NCBI RefSeq assembly: GCF_000600295.1
Contig: NZ_JEMG01000001.1
Location: 3,415,800-3,479,799 of the forward strand
Length of the DNA stretch: 64,000 bases
DNA from: Hylemonella gracilis str. Niagara R
GTDB taxonomy: Bacteria > Pseudomonadota > Gammaproteobacteria > Burkholderiales > Burkholderiaceae_C
Direction of reading: 5' to 3'
Shown here: piece after piece, positions 45,258 to 56,057 of the stretch
How the letters are laid out: every line of letters starts with the position of its first letter
How positions within the stretch are numbered: the stretch's first letter is position 1
The notes under the pieces: model-generated
The model's database searches: none
What the model saw: only the letters and a program-made list of their open reading frames with translations
Told to the model about the DNA's origin: nothing
Program-made: the position numbers and the translations under genes

Positions 45258-45365
45258 GGCGGTGGCGGGGTGTCCGGTTTCAGGCGGGGCTACGGGCGGC
45301 AGCCACCGGGCAGTCCGGTGGCGGGCAGGTGGACAAGGAAGATCTGGTGGGTGGCCCGGTCCGGC

Positions 45366-46469
45366 TCAGGTGTCCTTGGAAATCGTGATGCCGGGGAACT
45401 TGGCCGAGTAGTCCTTGTTGCGCGCCGCGATGGCCAGCGCCACCTGGCGGGCCACATTCCTGTAGATGCCCGCGACCTCGCTGTCGGGATCGGCCACCAC
45501 GGTGGGCTTGCCGCTGTCGGCCTGGATGCGGATCTGCATGCTCAGGGGCAGCGCGCCCAGATAGGCCATGCCCTGCTCGGCCGCCATGCGCTTGCCGCCG
45601 TCCACGCCGAAGATGTGCTCGATGTGGCCACAGTTGCTGCAGATGTGCACGGCCATGTTCTCGACCAGGCCCAGGATGGGCACGCCCACCTTCTCGAACA
45701 TCGCCACGCCCTTCTTCGCGTCCAGCAGCGCGATGTCCTGCGGCGTGGTGACGATGACCGCGCCCGTCACCGGCACGCGCTGCGACAGCGTGAGCTGGAT
45801 GTCGCCGGTGCCGGGTGGCATGTCGACGATGAGGTAGTCCAGGTCGTTCCAGTTGGTCTGGCGCAGCATCTGCTCCAGCGCCTGGGTGGCCATGGGGCCG
45901 CGCCAGACCATGGCCTGGTCCGGGTCGACCAACAGGCCGATGGACATCACCTGCACGCCATGGTTCTGCATGGGGTTCATGGTCTTGCCGTCCGTGCTCT
46001 CGGGCCGGCCCGAGACACCCATCATCATGGTCTGGCTGGGGCCGTAGATGTCCGCGTCGAGCAGGCCGACACGGGCACCTTCGGCCGCCAGGGCCAGCGC
46101 CAGGTTGGCCGCCGTGGTGCTTTTGCCCACGCCGCCCTTGCCCGAGGCCACGGCGACGATGTTGCGCACGCCCGGCAGCAATTGCACGCCGCGCTGCACC
46201 GCATGCGCCACGACCTTGGTCTGGATGTTGACGGAGACGTTGCTCACACCCTCGACGCGGCGCACCGCGGCGATCAGCGCGGCACGCAGGGCCGGGTGCT
46301 GGCTTTTGGCCGGATAGGCGAGTTCGATATCGAAGGAGACATCATTGCCCTGTGCACCCGCGCTGATGGCGAGGTTCCTGACTTGCTTGCCCGACACGAA
46401 ATCCTTGCCCGTGTTGGGGTCGACCACTTGTTGCAAGGCCTGCTGGACGGCCTGTTCTGTCACTGCCAT
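45366..46469 (-). CDS. mrp: Mrp/ApbC Fe-S cluster carrier ATPase
   Basis: P-loop scaffold/carrier protein (367 aa) for iron-sulfur cluster transfer. An N-terminal MIP18/DUF59 domain (~1-85) leads into the deviant Walker A SGKGGVGKSTTAANLALAL. Then come DADIYGPSQTMMMG, IVDMPPGTGDIQLTLSQ, and the cluster-binding CxxC in MAVHICSNCGHIEHIFG. The ATG at 46469 starts MAVTEQAV. It diverges from the patatin gene with 130 bases between. Confidence 0.95.
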   Translation of the reverse strand: MAVTEQAVQQALQQVVDPNTGKDFVSGKQVRNLAISAGAQGNDVSFDIELAYPAKSQHPALRAALIAAVRRVEGVSNVSVNIQTKVVAHAVQRGVQLLPGVRNIVAVASGKGGVGKSTTAANLALALAAEGARVGLLDADIYGPSQTMMMGVSGRPESTDGKTMNPMQNHGVQVMSIGLLVDPDQAMVWRGPMATQALEQMLRQTNWNDLDYLIVDMPPGTGDIQLTLSQRVPVTGAVIVTTPQDIALLDAKKGVAMFEKVGVPILGLVENMAVHICSNCGHIEHIFGVDGGKRMAAEQGMAYLGALPLSMQIRIQADSGKPTVVADPDSEVAGIYRNVARQVALAIAARNKDYSAKFPGITISKDT

Positions 46470-46599
46470 GTTCTTGCTTGGTTGCGCCTTGCGGCGGGTG
46501 TCTCGGAAAGGGCTGTAGTCTAGGGCCAGTCCCGACGGCGCGCTTCGGCCCCGCAAATCCTGTTCCCATCGTTTTCCCGGCCTCGCATAATGCGGCTCC

Positions 46600-47871
46600 A
46601 TGGCTGAAGTGCATAGCCCCGACAAGAACAACGCTCCCTCCCCCAGCAACCCGCCCTCGGTGGGCCTGCTACTGACCGGTGGTGGCGCCCGCGCCGCCTA
46701 CCAGGTCGGCGTGCTGCAGGCCATCGTCGAGTTGCGTCGCAAGCACCAGCCCCCACCGCCCGGATCGCCACAAAACGCGCCCCAGCCCAGCCCTTTTTCC
46801 ATCATCACCGGCACCTCGGCCGGGGCCATCAACGCCGCCGCCCTGGCCTGCAGCGCCGACGACTTTCGCCTGGCCGTCACCCGACTTTCGCGGGTGTGGT
46901 CGCACTTCGAGGCCGGGCAGGTCTACGGTGCGGACACCCTGAGCGTGCTGCGCACCGGGGCGCGCTGGATGAGTCTGATCTCCATGGGCTGGATGGTGGC
47001 GCGCTGGCGGCGCATCAAGCCGCGCTCCTTGCTGGACAACAGCCCACTGGCGGAACTGCTCAACCGCATGATTCCCTTGGAACGCCTGCCGGGGCTGATC
47101 GCAAGCGGCCACCTGCAGGCCCTGGCCGTCACCGCCTCCAGCTACAGCTCGGGCAACCACGTCACGTTTTTCGAAGGCGCGGAGCATCTTCAGCCCTGGA
47201 TGCGATCCCAGCGTCTGGCCGTGCGCGCTCCCATCACCCGCGAGCACCTGCTGGCGTCCTCGGCCATCCCCTTCATTTTTCCGGCCCAGCCACTGCCCAT
47301 CCACGACAACATCGAATACTTTGGTGACGGCTCCATGCGGCAGACGGCGCCGATCGCCCCGGCCATCCACCTGGGCTCGGAGCGCATTCTCGTCATTGGC
47401 GCGGGTCGCATGAGCGAACCCGCCGACACGATGATTTCGTCACCGGCCTTGAGTTACCCCTCACTAGCGCAGATCGCGGGCCACGCCATGTCCAGCATCT
47501 TCCTGGACTCGCTGGCGGTGGACATCGAGCGCATCCTGCGCATCAACCAGACCCTGAGCCTCATTCCCAGCGAAGCGCGCAAGGCCAGCAGCCTGCGACC
47601 GGTCGAACTGCTGGTGATTTCGCCTTCCGAACGCATCGACCAGATCGCCGCCGAGCACACTCAGGATTTGCCGCACATGGTGCGCGCGCTGCTGGGCGCG
47701 CTGGGGGCGAACCCCAATGGGGCGAACCTCGGCAAGGTCAGTGCCAACAGCGGCGCGCTGACGAGCTATCTGCTGTTTGAAGCCGCATTCACACGCGAAC
47801 TGATGGCCCTGGGCCACAAGGACGCGCTGCGGCAGGAAGACGCCATCCGCAAATTCTTTGGCTGGACTTGA
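46600..47871 (+). CDS. Patatin-like phospholipase
   Basis: Lipid acyl hydrolase of 423 aa. It has the oxyanion motif [16 protein letters not shown], the nucleophile GTSAGAIN (Ser of GxSxG) and the dyad Asp in [11 protein letters not shown]. The N-terminal 20 residues are polar and Pro-rich, with no signal peptide. An extended C-terminal region (~290-423) follows the catalytic domain. The lipid substrate is unknown. The chemoreceptor gene starts 118 bases further on. Confidence 0.9.
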   Translation: MAEVHSPDKNNAPSPSNPPSVGLLLTGGGARAAYQVGVLQAIVELRRKHQPPPPGSPQNAPQPSPFSIITGTSAGAINAAALACSADDFRLAVTRLSRVWSHFEAGQVYGADTLSVLRTGARWMSLISMGWMVARWRRIKPRSLLDNSPLAELLNRMIPLERLPGLIASGHLQALAVTASSYSSGNHVTFFEGAEHLQPWMRSQRLAVRAPITREHLLASSAIPFIFPAQPLPIHDNIEYFGDGSMRQTAPIAPAIHLGSERILVIGAGRMSEPADTMISSPALSYPSLAQIAGHAMSSIFLDSLAVDIERILRINQTLSLIPSEARKASSLRPVELLVISPSERIDQIAAEHTQDLPHMVRALLGALGANPNGANLGKVSANSGALTSYLLFEAAFTRELMALGHKDALRQEDAIRKFFGWT

Positions 47872-47989
47872 GACGGCTTTCAACCGCCCCGACGGATGCC
47901 GCACCGCCGCAGGACGGCACGGCTCACCACCCACCCTCACCGCTCATTTGCCCTTCCCCACTTTTCCGCCCTCGCCAACCGCCCGAAAC

Positions 47990-49564
47990 ATGTCACTCAA
48001 AAACCTGTCCGTCACCGTCAAACTGCTCCTGGGCTTCGGTCTGCTGCTGGGTCTGAGCGTGCTCATCGCCGCCTCGGGCTTTTTCGGCCTGGCCGCGTCC
48101 AAGGAATCCATGCGTCGCCTCAGTGTCTATGGCGGCATGTACGACCAGACCGTCGCCGCCCGCGACGCCAATTTTTCCTACGCGCTTGACCGTGATCGCA
48201 CCCACCTCACCCCGCACGCCGAGGCCGTGCGGCAGATCGAGCAGGCGCTGCAAGACATCGGGGCCGAGATCGCGGCCGGCGAAGGCTGGACCGAAGCCGA
48301 CAGCGCCTGGGTGAGCGCGCTGAGGGCACGGCTGCGCGACTACGCGACGGAGCACGCGCAGACCCTGAACCTGGGAGACGAAACCCGGATCACGGCCGGC
48401 TTGCGCGCGCTCAACACACGCATGCTCGACCTGCAGAACGATATCAACGTCCACTACGCGGAGGAGGAAACGCGCCTGGAGCGCTCCAACGTCATGGCCC
48501 AGGGGCTGCTGGGCGCGACCACTCTGGTGAGCTTGGCGGCCGGCCTGCTGCTGGCCCTGCTGATCGCGCGCCAGATCGTGCACCCCCTGCATGAAGCCCT
48601 GCGCGCGGGCCGGCGCATCGCCGATGGCGACCTGACCGTGCGCATCCGCAGCGACCGCAAGGACGAGCTGGGCGAACTGACCCGCGTGCTGGCCTCGGTG
48701 GTGCAGGGCCTGCACGGCATGATCGACAAGATCCGGGTGGGCGCCACCGAGATCCATACCGCCTCAGGCCAAATCGTGGACGGCGGCAAGCACCTGTCCG
48801 AGCGCACCATGCAGCAGGCGGCCGCGCTGGAAGAAACCCGCGCCGCGCTGGAGCAGTTGGGCGGCATCATCGAGGAGACGGTCACGCACACCGGCCAGGC
48901 CCAAGGCCTGACCGAGAACGCCAAGGACATCGTGCGGCAGAACGGCGAGACCATGGCCTCCGTCACGGCAAGCATGGAGGACATCCACCGCTCGTCGAAG
49001 AAGATGTTCGAAATCATCAACGTGATCGAGGGCATCGCCTTCCAGACCAATCTGCTCGCGCTCAACGCGGCCGTCGAGGCCGCGCGAGCTGGCGAGCAGG
49101 GCCGAGGCTTCGCGGTGGTGGCCGGCGAGGTGCGGGCGCTGGCGGGGCGCAGCGGCTCGGCGGCCAAGGAAATCCGCGAGCTCATCACCGGCAGCGTGAC
49201 CCAGGCCGACCACGGCGCAACCTTGGTGGACTCGGCCAACACGGCGATGCAGCAAATGGTGGCCAAGGTGGAGGAGATGCGCGCGCTGATGGGCCGCATC
49301 GCCCAGGCCAGTCGGCAACAGCACCAGGACATCAGCCAGTCCAACCGCGCCATGGCGCAGATCGACGCCACCACCCAGCAGAACGCGGCCCTGGTCGAGG
49401 AATCCGCCTCGGCTGCGGCGGCCCTGGAACAGCAGGCCCGCGTGCTGTCGCAGGCCGTCGGCGCCTTCCGCCTCGCGACCAGCGCGCCGCATGCCCATCT
49501 ACCCGCCGCACCCACGCCGGCGGCGCTGGCGCGCCGCGAAGAGCGGCTGGCGCTGCCGTCCTGA
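47990..49564 (+). CDS. Methyl-accepting chemotaxis protein
   Basis: Transmembrane chemoreceptor of 524 aa. TM1 at ~10-33, a periplasmic four-helix-bundle-type sensor (~34-170), TM2 at ~172-195, HAMP (~195-250) and the signalling domain with the hairpin tip [41 protein letters not shown], essentially invariant across MCPs. No C-terminal NWETF-type pentapeptide for CheR. The ligand is not predictable. No che or flagellar operon is nearby apart from the short rod-like orphan at 34238. Confidence 0.95.
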   Translation: MSLKNLSVTVKLLLGFGLLLGLSVLIAASGFFGLAASKESMRRLSVYGGMYDQTVAARDANFSYALDRDRTHLTPHAEAVRQIEQALQDIGAEIAAGEGWTEADSAWVSALRARLRDYATEHAQTLNLGDETRITAGLRALNTRMLDLQNDINVHYAEEETRLERSNVMAQGLLGATTLVSLAAGLLLALLIARQIVHPLHEALRAGRRIADGDLTVRIRSDRKDELGELTRVLASVVQGLHGMIDKIRVGATEIHTASGQIVDGGKHLSERTMQQAAALEETRAALEQLGGIIEETVTHTGQAQGLTENAKDIVRQNGETMASVTASMEDIHRSSKKMFEIINVIEGIAFQTNLLALNAAVEAARAGEQGRGFAVVAGEVRALAGRSGSAAKEIRELITGSVTQADHGATLVDSANTAMQQMVAKVEEMRALMGRIAQASRQQHQDISQSNRAMAQIDATTQQNAALVEESASAAAALEQQARVLSQAVGAFRLATSAPHAHLPAAPTPAALARREERLALPS

Positions 49565-49702
49565 TCTTCCAAACCCCAGCCTGACACAGGGGCCCTGCGT
49601 TGCGCGGCCGGGGATCGCCCGCGCGCGGCCCGTGCCGGATCAGGGAAAGGGCGACGCGGGGTGCGGCCCGATAAAATCGCGGGTTCCCTCTAGGAATCCG
49701 TC

Positions 49703-51802
49703 ATGCCCCGCAAGCTTTTTGTCACCACCGCCCTGCCCTACGCCAACGGCAACTTCCACATCGGCCACATCATGGAGTACATCCAGGCCGACATCTGGGT
49801 GCGGTTCCAGCGCATGCGGGGGCATGAGGTGCATTTCGTCGGCGCGGACGACGCCCATGGCGCGCCCATCATGATCGCCGCCGAAAAGGCGGGCAAGACG
49901 CCGCAGGCTTTCGTGGCCGACATCGCCGCCGGCCGCAAGCCCTACCTCGATGGCTTTCACATCGCCTTCGACAATTGGAGCAGCACCGACAGCCCCGAGA
50001 ACCACGAACTCTCGCAAGCCATCTACCGCGACCTCAAGGCCGCGGGCCTGATCTCGACCAAGACCATCGAGCAGTTCTACGACCCGCAGAAAAGCATGTT
50101 CCTGCCGGACCGCTTCATCAAGGGCGAATGCCCGAAATGCGGCGCCAAGGACCAGTACGGCGACAGTTGCGAAGTCTGCGGCGCGGTCTACGCGCCGACC
50201 GAGCTGAAGAACCCGTACTCTGCCCTGTCGGGCGCGACGCCGGTGCTCAAGAGCTCCGAGCATTTTTTCTTCAAGCTCTCCGACCCGCGCTGCGTCGCGT
50301 TCCTGGAGCAATGGACGCAAGACGGTAAATTGCAGACCGAGGTCGCCAACAAGATCAAGGAATGGTTCGCCAAGGATGAGCAGGGCAATCAAGGTTTGAG
50401 CGACTGGGACATCTCGCGCGACGCGCCCTATTTCGGCATCGAGATTCCCGACGCGCCGGGCAAGTACTTCTACGTCTGGCTGGACGCACCCGTGGGTTAC
50501 CTGGCCTCGCTCAAGAACTACCTGGGCAAGATCGGCGTCGACTACGAGCGCTACATCGCCGACCCGGCGGTCGAGCAGGTGCACTTCATCGGCAAGGACA
50601 TCGTGTACTTCCACACCCTGTTCTGGCCCGCCATGCTGCGTTTTAGCGGCCGCAAGACGCCCAACCAGGTCAATGTGCACGGCTTCCTGACCGTCAACAA
50701 CGGTGAGAAGATGAGCAAGAGCCGCGGCACCGGCCTGGACCCGCTCAAGTACCTGTCGCTGGGCATGAACCCCGAATGGCTGCGTTATTACCTCGCGGCC
50801 AAGCTCTCGGGCAAGAACGAGGACATCGACTTCAACCGCGAAGACTTCATGCTGCGGGTCAACAGCGACCTGATCGGCAAGTACGTCAACATCGTCTCGC
50901 GCGCGGCAGGGTTTCTGTCCAAGCGCTTCGGCGGCCAGCTCACGCAGACCTTCGACGCCCAGGGCACGGTGCTGCTGCAGGACATCCATGCCGCCGCTCC
51001 CGCGCTGGCAGCGTTCTACGATGGCCGCGACTACGGCAAGGCCCTGCGCGACATCATGGCGCTGGCCGACCGCGTGAACGGCTACACCGATGAACACAAA
51101 CCCTGGGAGCTGGCCAAGGACGCGGCCAACGACGCCCGCCTGCACCAGGTCTGCTCGGTGCTGGTCAACGCCTTTGCCGCGCTCACGCGTTACCTCGCGC
51201 CGGTGCTGCCCGCCCTGGCCCGCCAGGTGGAGGCACTGACCGGGCTTGACCTGAGCCAATGGGACACACAACAGTCCGTCACCGCCATCCAGCCCTACCA
51301 GCACCTCATGCAGCGCGTGGACCCCAAGCTGCTGGACGCCTTGTTTGAACCGCCTGCGGGTAGCCCTGCCATGACTGAAGAAAAAAGCCAAGCCGCCACC
51401 GAATCGACCCCGACAGGCGCGGATGCGAACGCCACGCTCCCGGGCGGCGAAGCCATCGCTGACACCATCACCATCGACGACTTCGCCAAGATCGACCTGC
51501 GCATCGCCAAGATCGTGAACTGCGAAGCAGTGGAAGGCTCGACCAAGCTGCTGCGCCTGACGCTGGACGTGGGCGAGGGTCGGACTCGGAATGTGTTCTC
51601 GGGGATCGCCAGCGCCTACAAGCCCGAAGACCTGGTCGGCAAGCTCACGGTGATGGTGGCCAACCTCGCGCCGCGCAAGATGAAGTTCGGCGTCAGCGAA
51701 GGCATGGTGCTGGCCGCCAGCCATGCGGATGAAAAAGCCCAGCCCGGCATCCATGTGCTGAACCCCTGGCCCGGTGCTCAGCCCGGCATGCGGGTCCGCT
51801 GA
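49703..51802 (+). CDS. metG: Methionyl-tRNA synthetase
   Basis: MetRS of 699 aa. Class I motifs: [21 protein letters not shown] (HIGH), the zinc knuckles [22 protein letters not shown], and the KMSKS loop [18 protein letters not shown]. The C-terminal ~110 residues after a Ser/Ala-rich linker form an OB-fold tRNA-binding domain ([36 protein letters not shown]). Complete, ATG at 49703. An inverted repeat follows the stop. Confidence 0.97.
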   Translation: MPRKLFVTTALPYANGNFHIGHIMEYIQADIWVRFQRMRGHEVHFVGADDAHGAPIMIAAEKAGKTPQAFVADIAAGRKPYLDGFHIAFDNWSSTDSPENHELSQAIYRDLKAAGLISTKTIEQFYDPQKSMFLPDRFIKGECPKCGAKDQYGDSCEVCGAVYAPTELKNPYSALSGATPVLKSSEHFFFKLSDPRCVAFLEQWTQDGKLQTEVANKIKEWFAKDEQGNQGLSDWDISRDAPYFGIEIPDAPGKYFYVWLDAPVGYLASLKNYLGKIGVDYERYIADPAVEQVHFIGKDIVYFHTLFWPAMLRFSGRKTPNQVNVHGFLTVNNGEKMSKSRGTGLDPLKYLSLGMNPEWLRYYLAAKLSGKNEDIDFNREDFMLRVNSDLIGKYVNIVSRAAGFLSKRFGGQLTQTFDAQGTVLLQDIHAAAPALAAFYDGRDYGKALRDIMALADRVNGYTDEHKPWELAKDAANDARLHQVCSVLVNAFAALTRYLAPVLPALARQVEALTGLDLSQWDTQQSVTAIQPYQHLMQRVDPKLLDALFEPPAGSPAMTEEKSQAATESTPTGADANATLPGGEAIADTITIDDFAKIDLRIAKIVNCEAVEGSTKLLRLTLDVGEGRTRNVFSGIASAYKPEDLVGKLTVMVANLAPRKMKFGVSEGMVLAASHADEKAQPGIHVLNPWPGAQPGMRVR

Positions 51803-51829
51803 ATCTGCTGCTGAACGGCAGACGAAGAA

Positions 51830-51863
51830 AACGGGGCATACCGGATCACTGGTATGCCCCGTT
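51830..51863. terminator. 13-bp stem hairpin after metG
   Basis: AACGGGGCATACC (51830-51842) pairs perfectly with GGTATGCCCCGTT (51851-51863), loop of 8. Probable metG terminator, although the T-run is minimal. The following ~200 bases up to 52078 show no other feature. Confidence 0.65.
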
Positions 51864-52078
51864 CACCTGATATAGCCGTGTGACAGCAGCTGGGGTAAAT
51901 GTAACCAAGCCGGGCCGCCCTGACCATCCCCACAAAGGGGGGGTCTTCCAGGCCTGTGAAAAAGTGCACGTTAATTCCGCGCGCACTCGCGCTGGGTGCG
52001 GTGGAAAGCGGGTTTCCCCTTGTCATAAACTCGTGGCCACGCTAGGCCACCGTGTTTTTGCCCACGGTGCAGCGCCGC

Positions 52079-52939
52079 ATGCCCCAGCCCCGGCCCGCCC
52101 ATCTGCCGTTCTGGTGGACTGACATCCACCGCTCCCCCAGCGTGAACCTGCGCCTGGGGCTGTGCCTGTGCTTCATCGCCGGGGCGGCCAACGCGGGTGG
52201 TTTCCTCGCCATCGGGCAATACACCTCGCATGTCACGGGCCTGGTGTCGTCCATCGCGGACCACCTGGTGCTCGGCCATGTGACGCTGATGCTGGCCAGT
52301 CTGGCCGCCCTGCTGGCCTTCGTGGGCGGGGCCATGACCACCTCCCTGATGGTCAACTGGTCACGCCGCCGTCACCTGCGCAGTGCCTACGCCCGCCCCC
52401 TGCTGCTGGAAGCCGCGCTGCTGCTGGTCTTCGGCCTTTTCGGCGCGACCCTGCAGGCTTGGCCCTGGGCGCAGGCCAGCCTGTTCACGCCGCTGACCGT
52501 GTTGCTGCTGTGCTACCTGATGGGCCTGCAGAACGCCGTGATCACCAAGATTTCGCACGCGGAAATCCGGACCACCCACGTCACGGGCCTGGTGACGGAC
52601 ATCGGCATCGAACTCGGCAAACTGATCTATCCCAACCGCTCACCCATCCCGGGCCGGGTGCGGGTCAACCGGACCAAGCTGCGCATCCACCTGCTTCTGG
52701 TGGCGGCCTTCCTGTTGGGCGGACTGGTCGGCGCACTGGGTTTCAAGCATTGGGGGTACGCCACCACTTTGCCCCTGGCCGCGATGTTGACGCTGCTGGT
52801 GTCCGGCCCACTGCTGCACGACCTGCGACACGGCCGCTGGGCGCCCCCCGCGCAAACGGATTGGCAGGCGTCCGAGCTGTTGCGCCCGGACCCACCGCGC
52901 CCCGTCGACGGCCTGCCAGCCCACAAGCCAGGAAAGTAG
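52079..52939 (+). CDS. DUF1275 (YoaK-family) membrane protein
   Basis: Membrane protein of 286 aa with about six hydrophobic segments. The DUF1275 core is visible: LRLGLCLCFIAGAANAGGFLAIGQYTSHVTGLVSSIAD and LLLCYLMGLQNAVITKISHAEIRTTHVTGLVTDIGIELGKL, with the repeated THVTG motif. Transport is suspected for the family, but the substrate is unknown. The ATG at 52079 is preferred; an in-frame GTG at 52052 adds nine residues. It precedes a SulP transporter gene by 11 bases, so the pair is an operon. Confidence 0.85.
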   Translation: MPQPRPAHLPFWWTDIHRSPSVNLRLGLCLCFIAGAANAGGFLAIGQYTSHVTGLVSSIADHLVLGHVTLMLASLAALLAFVGGAMTTSLMVNWSRRRHLRSAYARPLLLEAALLLVFGLFGATLQAWPWAQASLFTPLTVLLLCYLMGLQNAVITKISHAEIRTTHVTGLVTDIGIELGKLIYPNRSPIPGRVRVNRTKLRIHLLLVAAFLLGGLVGALGFKHWGYATTLPLAAMLTLLVSGPLLHDLRHGRWAPPAQTDWQASELLRPDPPRPVDGLPAHKPGK

Positions 52940-52950
52940 GCCGCACCGCC

Positions 52951-54792
52951 ATGTCGCAGGAACCCCCCAGGCCCCACGACGGCGCCAACGATCACGGTGC
53001 GATGGCCTCATTGCTGGCGGCCCTGGCCCCCTTCCGCCCCAAGCTGCTGGACACGCTGCCGGGTTACACCCGCGCGCACCTGGGGCGGGACATCGGCGCC
53101 GGCCTGACGGTGGGCGTGGTGGCCTTGCCCCTGGCGATGGCTTTCGCGATCGCCAGCGGCCTCAAACCCGAGGCCGGCCTGTTCACGGCCATCATCGCGG
53201 GCTTCCTGATTTCCGCCCTGGGTGGCAGCCGGGTGCAGATCGGCGGCCCGGCGGGCGCCTTCATCGTCATCGTCTACGGCATCCTGGAACGCTACGGCCT
53301 GGCCAACCTCCTGATCGCCACCGCCATGTCGGGGCTGATGCTCTTCCTGATGGGCCTGTTCAAGCTGGGCACCCTGGTGCGTTTCATCCCCATCGCCGTG
53401 GTGATCGGCTTCACCAACGGCATTGCCGTGCTGATCATGCTCTCGCAGCTGAAGGATTTCCTCGGCTTGTCGCTGGACCATCCTCCCGCCAATTTTTTCG
53501 CCCAGATCGATGCGCTGCGGCTGACCTTGCACACGGTCAATCCGGCGGCACTGGGCATCGCGCTGGGCACTCTGGCGCTGGTGGTCGTCTGGCAACGTGG
53601 CCTGCCCGGTTTGAAAAGCGACGGGCTGGCGGCACTCAAGGCCAGGGTCCAGAGCAGCCGGGTGCTGTTCGCGGCCAGCCGCCTGTCCGCCGTGCCGGGC
53701 ACCATCGTCGCGCTGGCGCTCGCGACTCTCGCCACCTGGGCGCTGAACCTGCCGGTCGAGACCATCGGCAGCAAGTTCGGCGGCATCCCGGCCACGCTGC
53801 CGTCCTTGGTCTGGCCCGCCTTCAGCTGGGACACGGTGCGTTTCCTGCTGATGCCGGCCTTCACGCTGGCCCTGCTGGGCGCCATCGAATCCTTGCTGTG
53901 CGCACGCATCGCGGACGGCGTGTGCGCCGCCCGGCCGCCCGAAGAGGCAGGCACCGGAGCGCGCGAGGGCGCAGGTGGGTCCATCCGCGAGGACCGGCAC
54001 GACCCCAACCAGGAGCTGATGGCCCAGGGCGTGGCCAACGTTGTCACGCCCTTCTTTGGCGGCATGCCCGCCACCGGCACCATCGCCCGCACCGTCACCA
54101 ACGTCAAGAGCGGCGCTGTCAGCCCCATCGCGGGCATGGTGCACGCGCTGACGCTGCTGGCCGTGGTCCTGGTGGCCGCGCCCCTGGCCAACCACGTCCC
54201 ACTGGCGGCGCTGTCGGGCATCCTGATGTACGTGGCCTGGAACATGGGTGAGTGGCGCGAATTCACCCAGCTGCGCCAATACCGCCTGCCCTACCGCGTC
54301 ACGCTGCTGGCGGTCTTCACCCTCACCGTGGTGGTCGACCTGACGGTGGCCGTGGAAGTGGGCCTGGTCGCGGCCTGCCTGACCTTCATCTACCGGATTT
54401 CCAGCCTCACGCGTTCCGAGGCTGCGCCCACGCCCACGCCGGGCGTGCGCGCCTGGCGACTCTATGGCGCGCTGTTCTTCGGCGCAGTCAAGCTGATCGA
54501 GGACATCGAACGTCAGCTCGGGGAGTTAGACGCGGCTGCCCAGCCAGCGCGGGTGCTGGTGCTGGACCTGAAGAACCTGCTCTACATCGACAGCTCCGGT
54601 GCCGACACCTTGCTGGACCTGCAGCGCGGCTGCGGCCAGCGCGGCGTGCACTTGGTGCTCTGCGGCCTGAGCCACCAACCGCTGGACATGGCCCGCCGCG
54701 TCGGGCTGCTGGGCAAACTCCCCGAGGCAAACATCTGCCCCGACCTGGCAACCGGACTGGGGCGGGCGCAGGTTCTCGCGGGTGCAGGCTGA
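52951..54792 (+). CDS. SulP-family anion transporter with STAS domain
   Basis: Transporter of 613 aa. The SLC26/SulP membrane domain begins DIGAGLTVGVVALPLAMAFAIASGLKPEAGLFTAIIAGFLIS, includes SRVQIGGPAGAFIVIVYGI and the GGMPATGTIARTVTNVKSGAVSPIAGMVHALTLL signature, and is followed by a C-terminal STAS domain (~490-600) with VLVLDLKNLLYIDSSGADTLLDL. Members carry sulfate, bicarbonate or dicarboxylates; the anion cannot be assigned here. An unusual ~25-residue hydrophilic insertion (PPEEAGTGAREGAGGSIRED) lies before the conserved NQELMAQGVANV helix. Confidence 0.92.
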   Translation: MSQEPPRPHDGANDHGAMASLLAALAPFRPKLLDTLPGYTRAHLGRDIGAGLTVGVVALPLAMAFAIASGLKPEAGLFTAIIAGFLISALGGSRVQIGGPAGAFIVIVYGILERYGLANLLIATAMSGLMLFLMGLFKLGTLVRFIPIAVVIGFTNGIAVLIMLSQLKDFLGLSLDHPPANFFAQIDALRLTLHTVNPAALGIALGTLALVVVWQRGLPGLKSDGLAALKARVQSSRVLFAASRLSAVPGTIVALALATLATWALNLPVETIGSKFGGIPATLPSLVWPAFSWDTVRFLLMPAFTLALLGAIESLLCARIADGVCAARPPEEAGTGAREGAGGSIREDRHDPNQELMAQGVANVVTPFFGGMPATGTIARTVTNVKSGAVSPIAGMVHALTLLAVVLVAAPLANHVPLAALSGILMYVAWNMGEWREFTQLRQYRLPYRVTLLAVFTLTVVVDLTVAVEVGLVAACLTFIYRISSLTRSEAAPTPTPGVRAWRLYGALFFGAVKLIEDIERQLGELDAAAQPARVLVLDLKNLLYIDSSGADTLLDLQRGCGQRGVHLVLCGLSHQPLDMARRVGLLGKLPEANICPDLATGLGRAQVLAGAG

Positions 54793-54843
54793 GGCCCGGT
54801 AAAATGCCCGATCCCCGCTTTTCCTCCTTCCGGTGTGCCCGCC

Positions 54844-55062
54844 ATGCATCTGTTCCGCTACCCCGACTACAAGTCCGAAGCCACCCAGTTCATCCAGAAG
54901 CTCAAGGCCGAGAAGCCCAGCCTGGAAGAAGAGCAGCGCCAGGGCCGCGCCCTGCTGTGGGACAAGGCGGTCGACCGCCAAGCCTGGGAAAACTTCCAGG
55001 CCGCGCGCGTGGCGCAAAAACCCTACGTCTACCAGACCAGCGACAGCCCGCAATCGCGTTGA
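54844..55062 (+). CDS. DUF3460 protein
   Basis: Small cytoplasmic protein of 72 aa, MHLFRYPDYKSEATQFIQKL then PSLEEEQRQGRALLWDK, a family seen in Burkholderiales usually next to scpA, as here (27 bases). Function unknown. The ATG at 54844 is preferred over a GTG nine bases upstream. Confidence 0.85.
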   Translation: MHLFRYPDYKSEATQFIQKLKAEKPSLEEEQRQGRALLWDKAVDRQAWENFQAARVAQKPYVYQTSDSPQSR

Positions 55063-55089
55063 GCGGCCTGTGACCGGACTCCACCCCGC

Positions 55090-55959
55090 ATGAGCGAAGC
55101 GCACACCCGCGCCTCCGACGCCCTGGAGGACGGCGGCGACATGCTGGCGAACGAATCGGGCATGCCGGAGGTGGTGGACCATGTCGCGGTGGCCCGTCTC
55201 TACGGCGAACCGCTGTTCCAGCTCCCGCAGGATCTCTACATCCCGCCAGACGCGCTGGAGGTTTTCCTCGAAGCCTTCGAAGGCCCGCTGGACCTGCTGC
55301 TCTACCTGATCCGCAAGCAGAACTTCAACATCCTCGACATCCCGATGGCGGCGGTCACGCGCCAGTACCTGACCTATGTGGACCAGGTCCGTGACCGCAA
55401 TCTGGAACTGGCGGCCGAGTACCTGCTGATGGCGGCCATGCTGATCGAGATCAAGTCGCGCATGCTGCTGCCGCCCAAGAAGGCGGCCGAAGGCGAGGAG
55501 GCCGAGGACCCGCGTGCCGAGCTGGTGCGCCGCCTGCTCGAGTACGAGCAGATCAAGCTGGCCGCCGCGCGCCTGGGAGAACTGCCGCATTACGGCCGCG
55601 ACTTCCTCAAGGCGCAGGTCTACATCGAGCAGTCGATGCAGCCGCGTTTCCCCGACGTGCACATCGTGGATCTGCAAGGCGCCTGGGCGGACATCCTCAA
55701 ACGTGCCAAGCTGGTCCAGCACCACAAGATCACGCGCGAGGAACTGTCGGTGCGCGAGCACATGAGCATCGTGCTCAAGGCCCTGCAGGGCCGCAAGTTC
55801 GTCGAGTTTGAAAAGCTCTTCAACCCCACGCAAGGCGTGCCCGTGCTGGTGGTGACTTTCATCGCCTTGCTGGAACTGGCCAAGGAAAGCCTGATCGAGA
55901 TCACCCAGGCCGAAGCCTACGCCCCCATCTACGTGCGCCTGAGCTACACGCCCACCTGA
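55090..55959 (+). CDS. scpA: Segregation and condensation protein A
   Basis: Kleisin-like subunit (289 aa) of the SMC-ScpAB chromosome condensation complex. An extra ~55 residues precede the core, which begins [57 protein letters not shown] is the SMC-neck-binding helix, and the winged helix at the C-terminus includes [17 protein letters not shown]. scpB is not adjacent. In relatives panC/panB follow directly; here nadB and bioB lie in between. Confidence 0.94.
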   Translation: MSEAHTRASDALEDGGDMLANESGMPEVVDHVAVARLYGEPLFQLPQDLYIPPDALEVFLEAFEGPLDLLLYLIRKQNFNILDIPMAAVTRQYLTYVDQVRDRNLELAAEYLLMAAMLIEIKSRMLLPPKKAAEGEEAEDPRAELVRRLLEYEQIKLAAARLGELPHYGRDFLKAQVYIEQSMQPRFPDVHIVDLQGAWADILKRAKLVQHHKITREELSVREHMSIVLKALQGRKFVEFEKLFNPTQGVPVLVVTFIALLELAKESLIEITQAEAYAPIYVRLSYTPT

Positions 55960-56057
55960 GGGCCTGCGTCGGCCTCGTCTATAGTCGGCCCTCATTCCCT
56001 CGCAGCCCGGCCTGCGCCGCGCCAGAACTTCTCTCGATCCCTCCTCGCGAGCCGCCC

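Noticed and set aside
52052-52078. GTG start for the DUF1275 gene
   Set aside because: The ATG at 52079 gives a normal N-terminus; the extra nine residues show no support.
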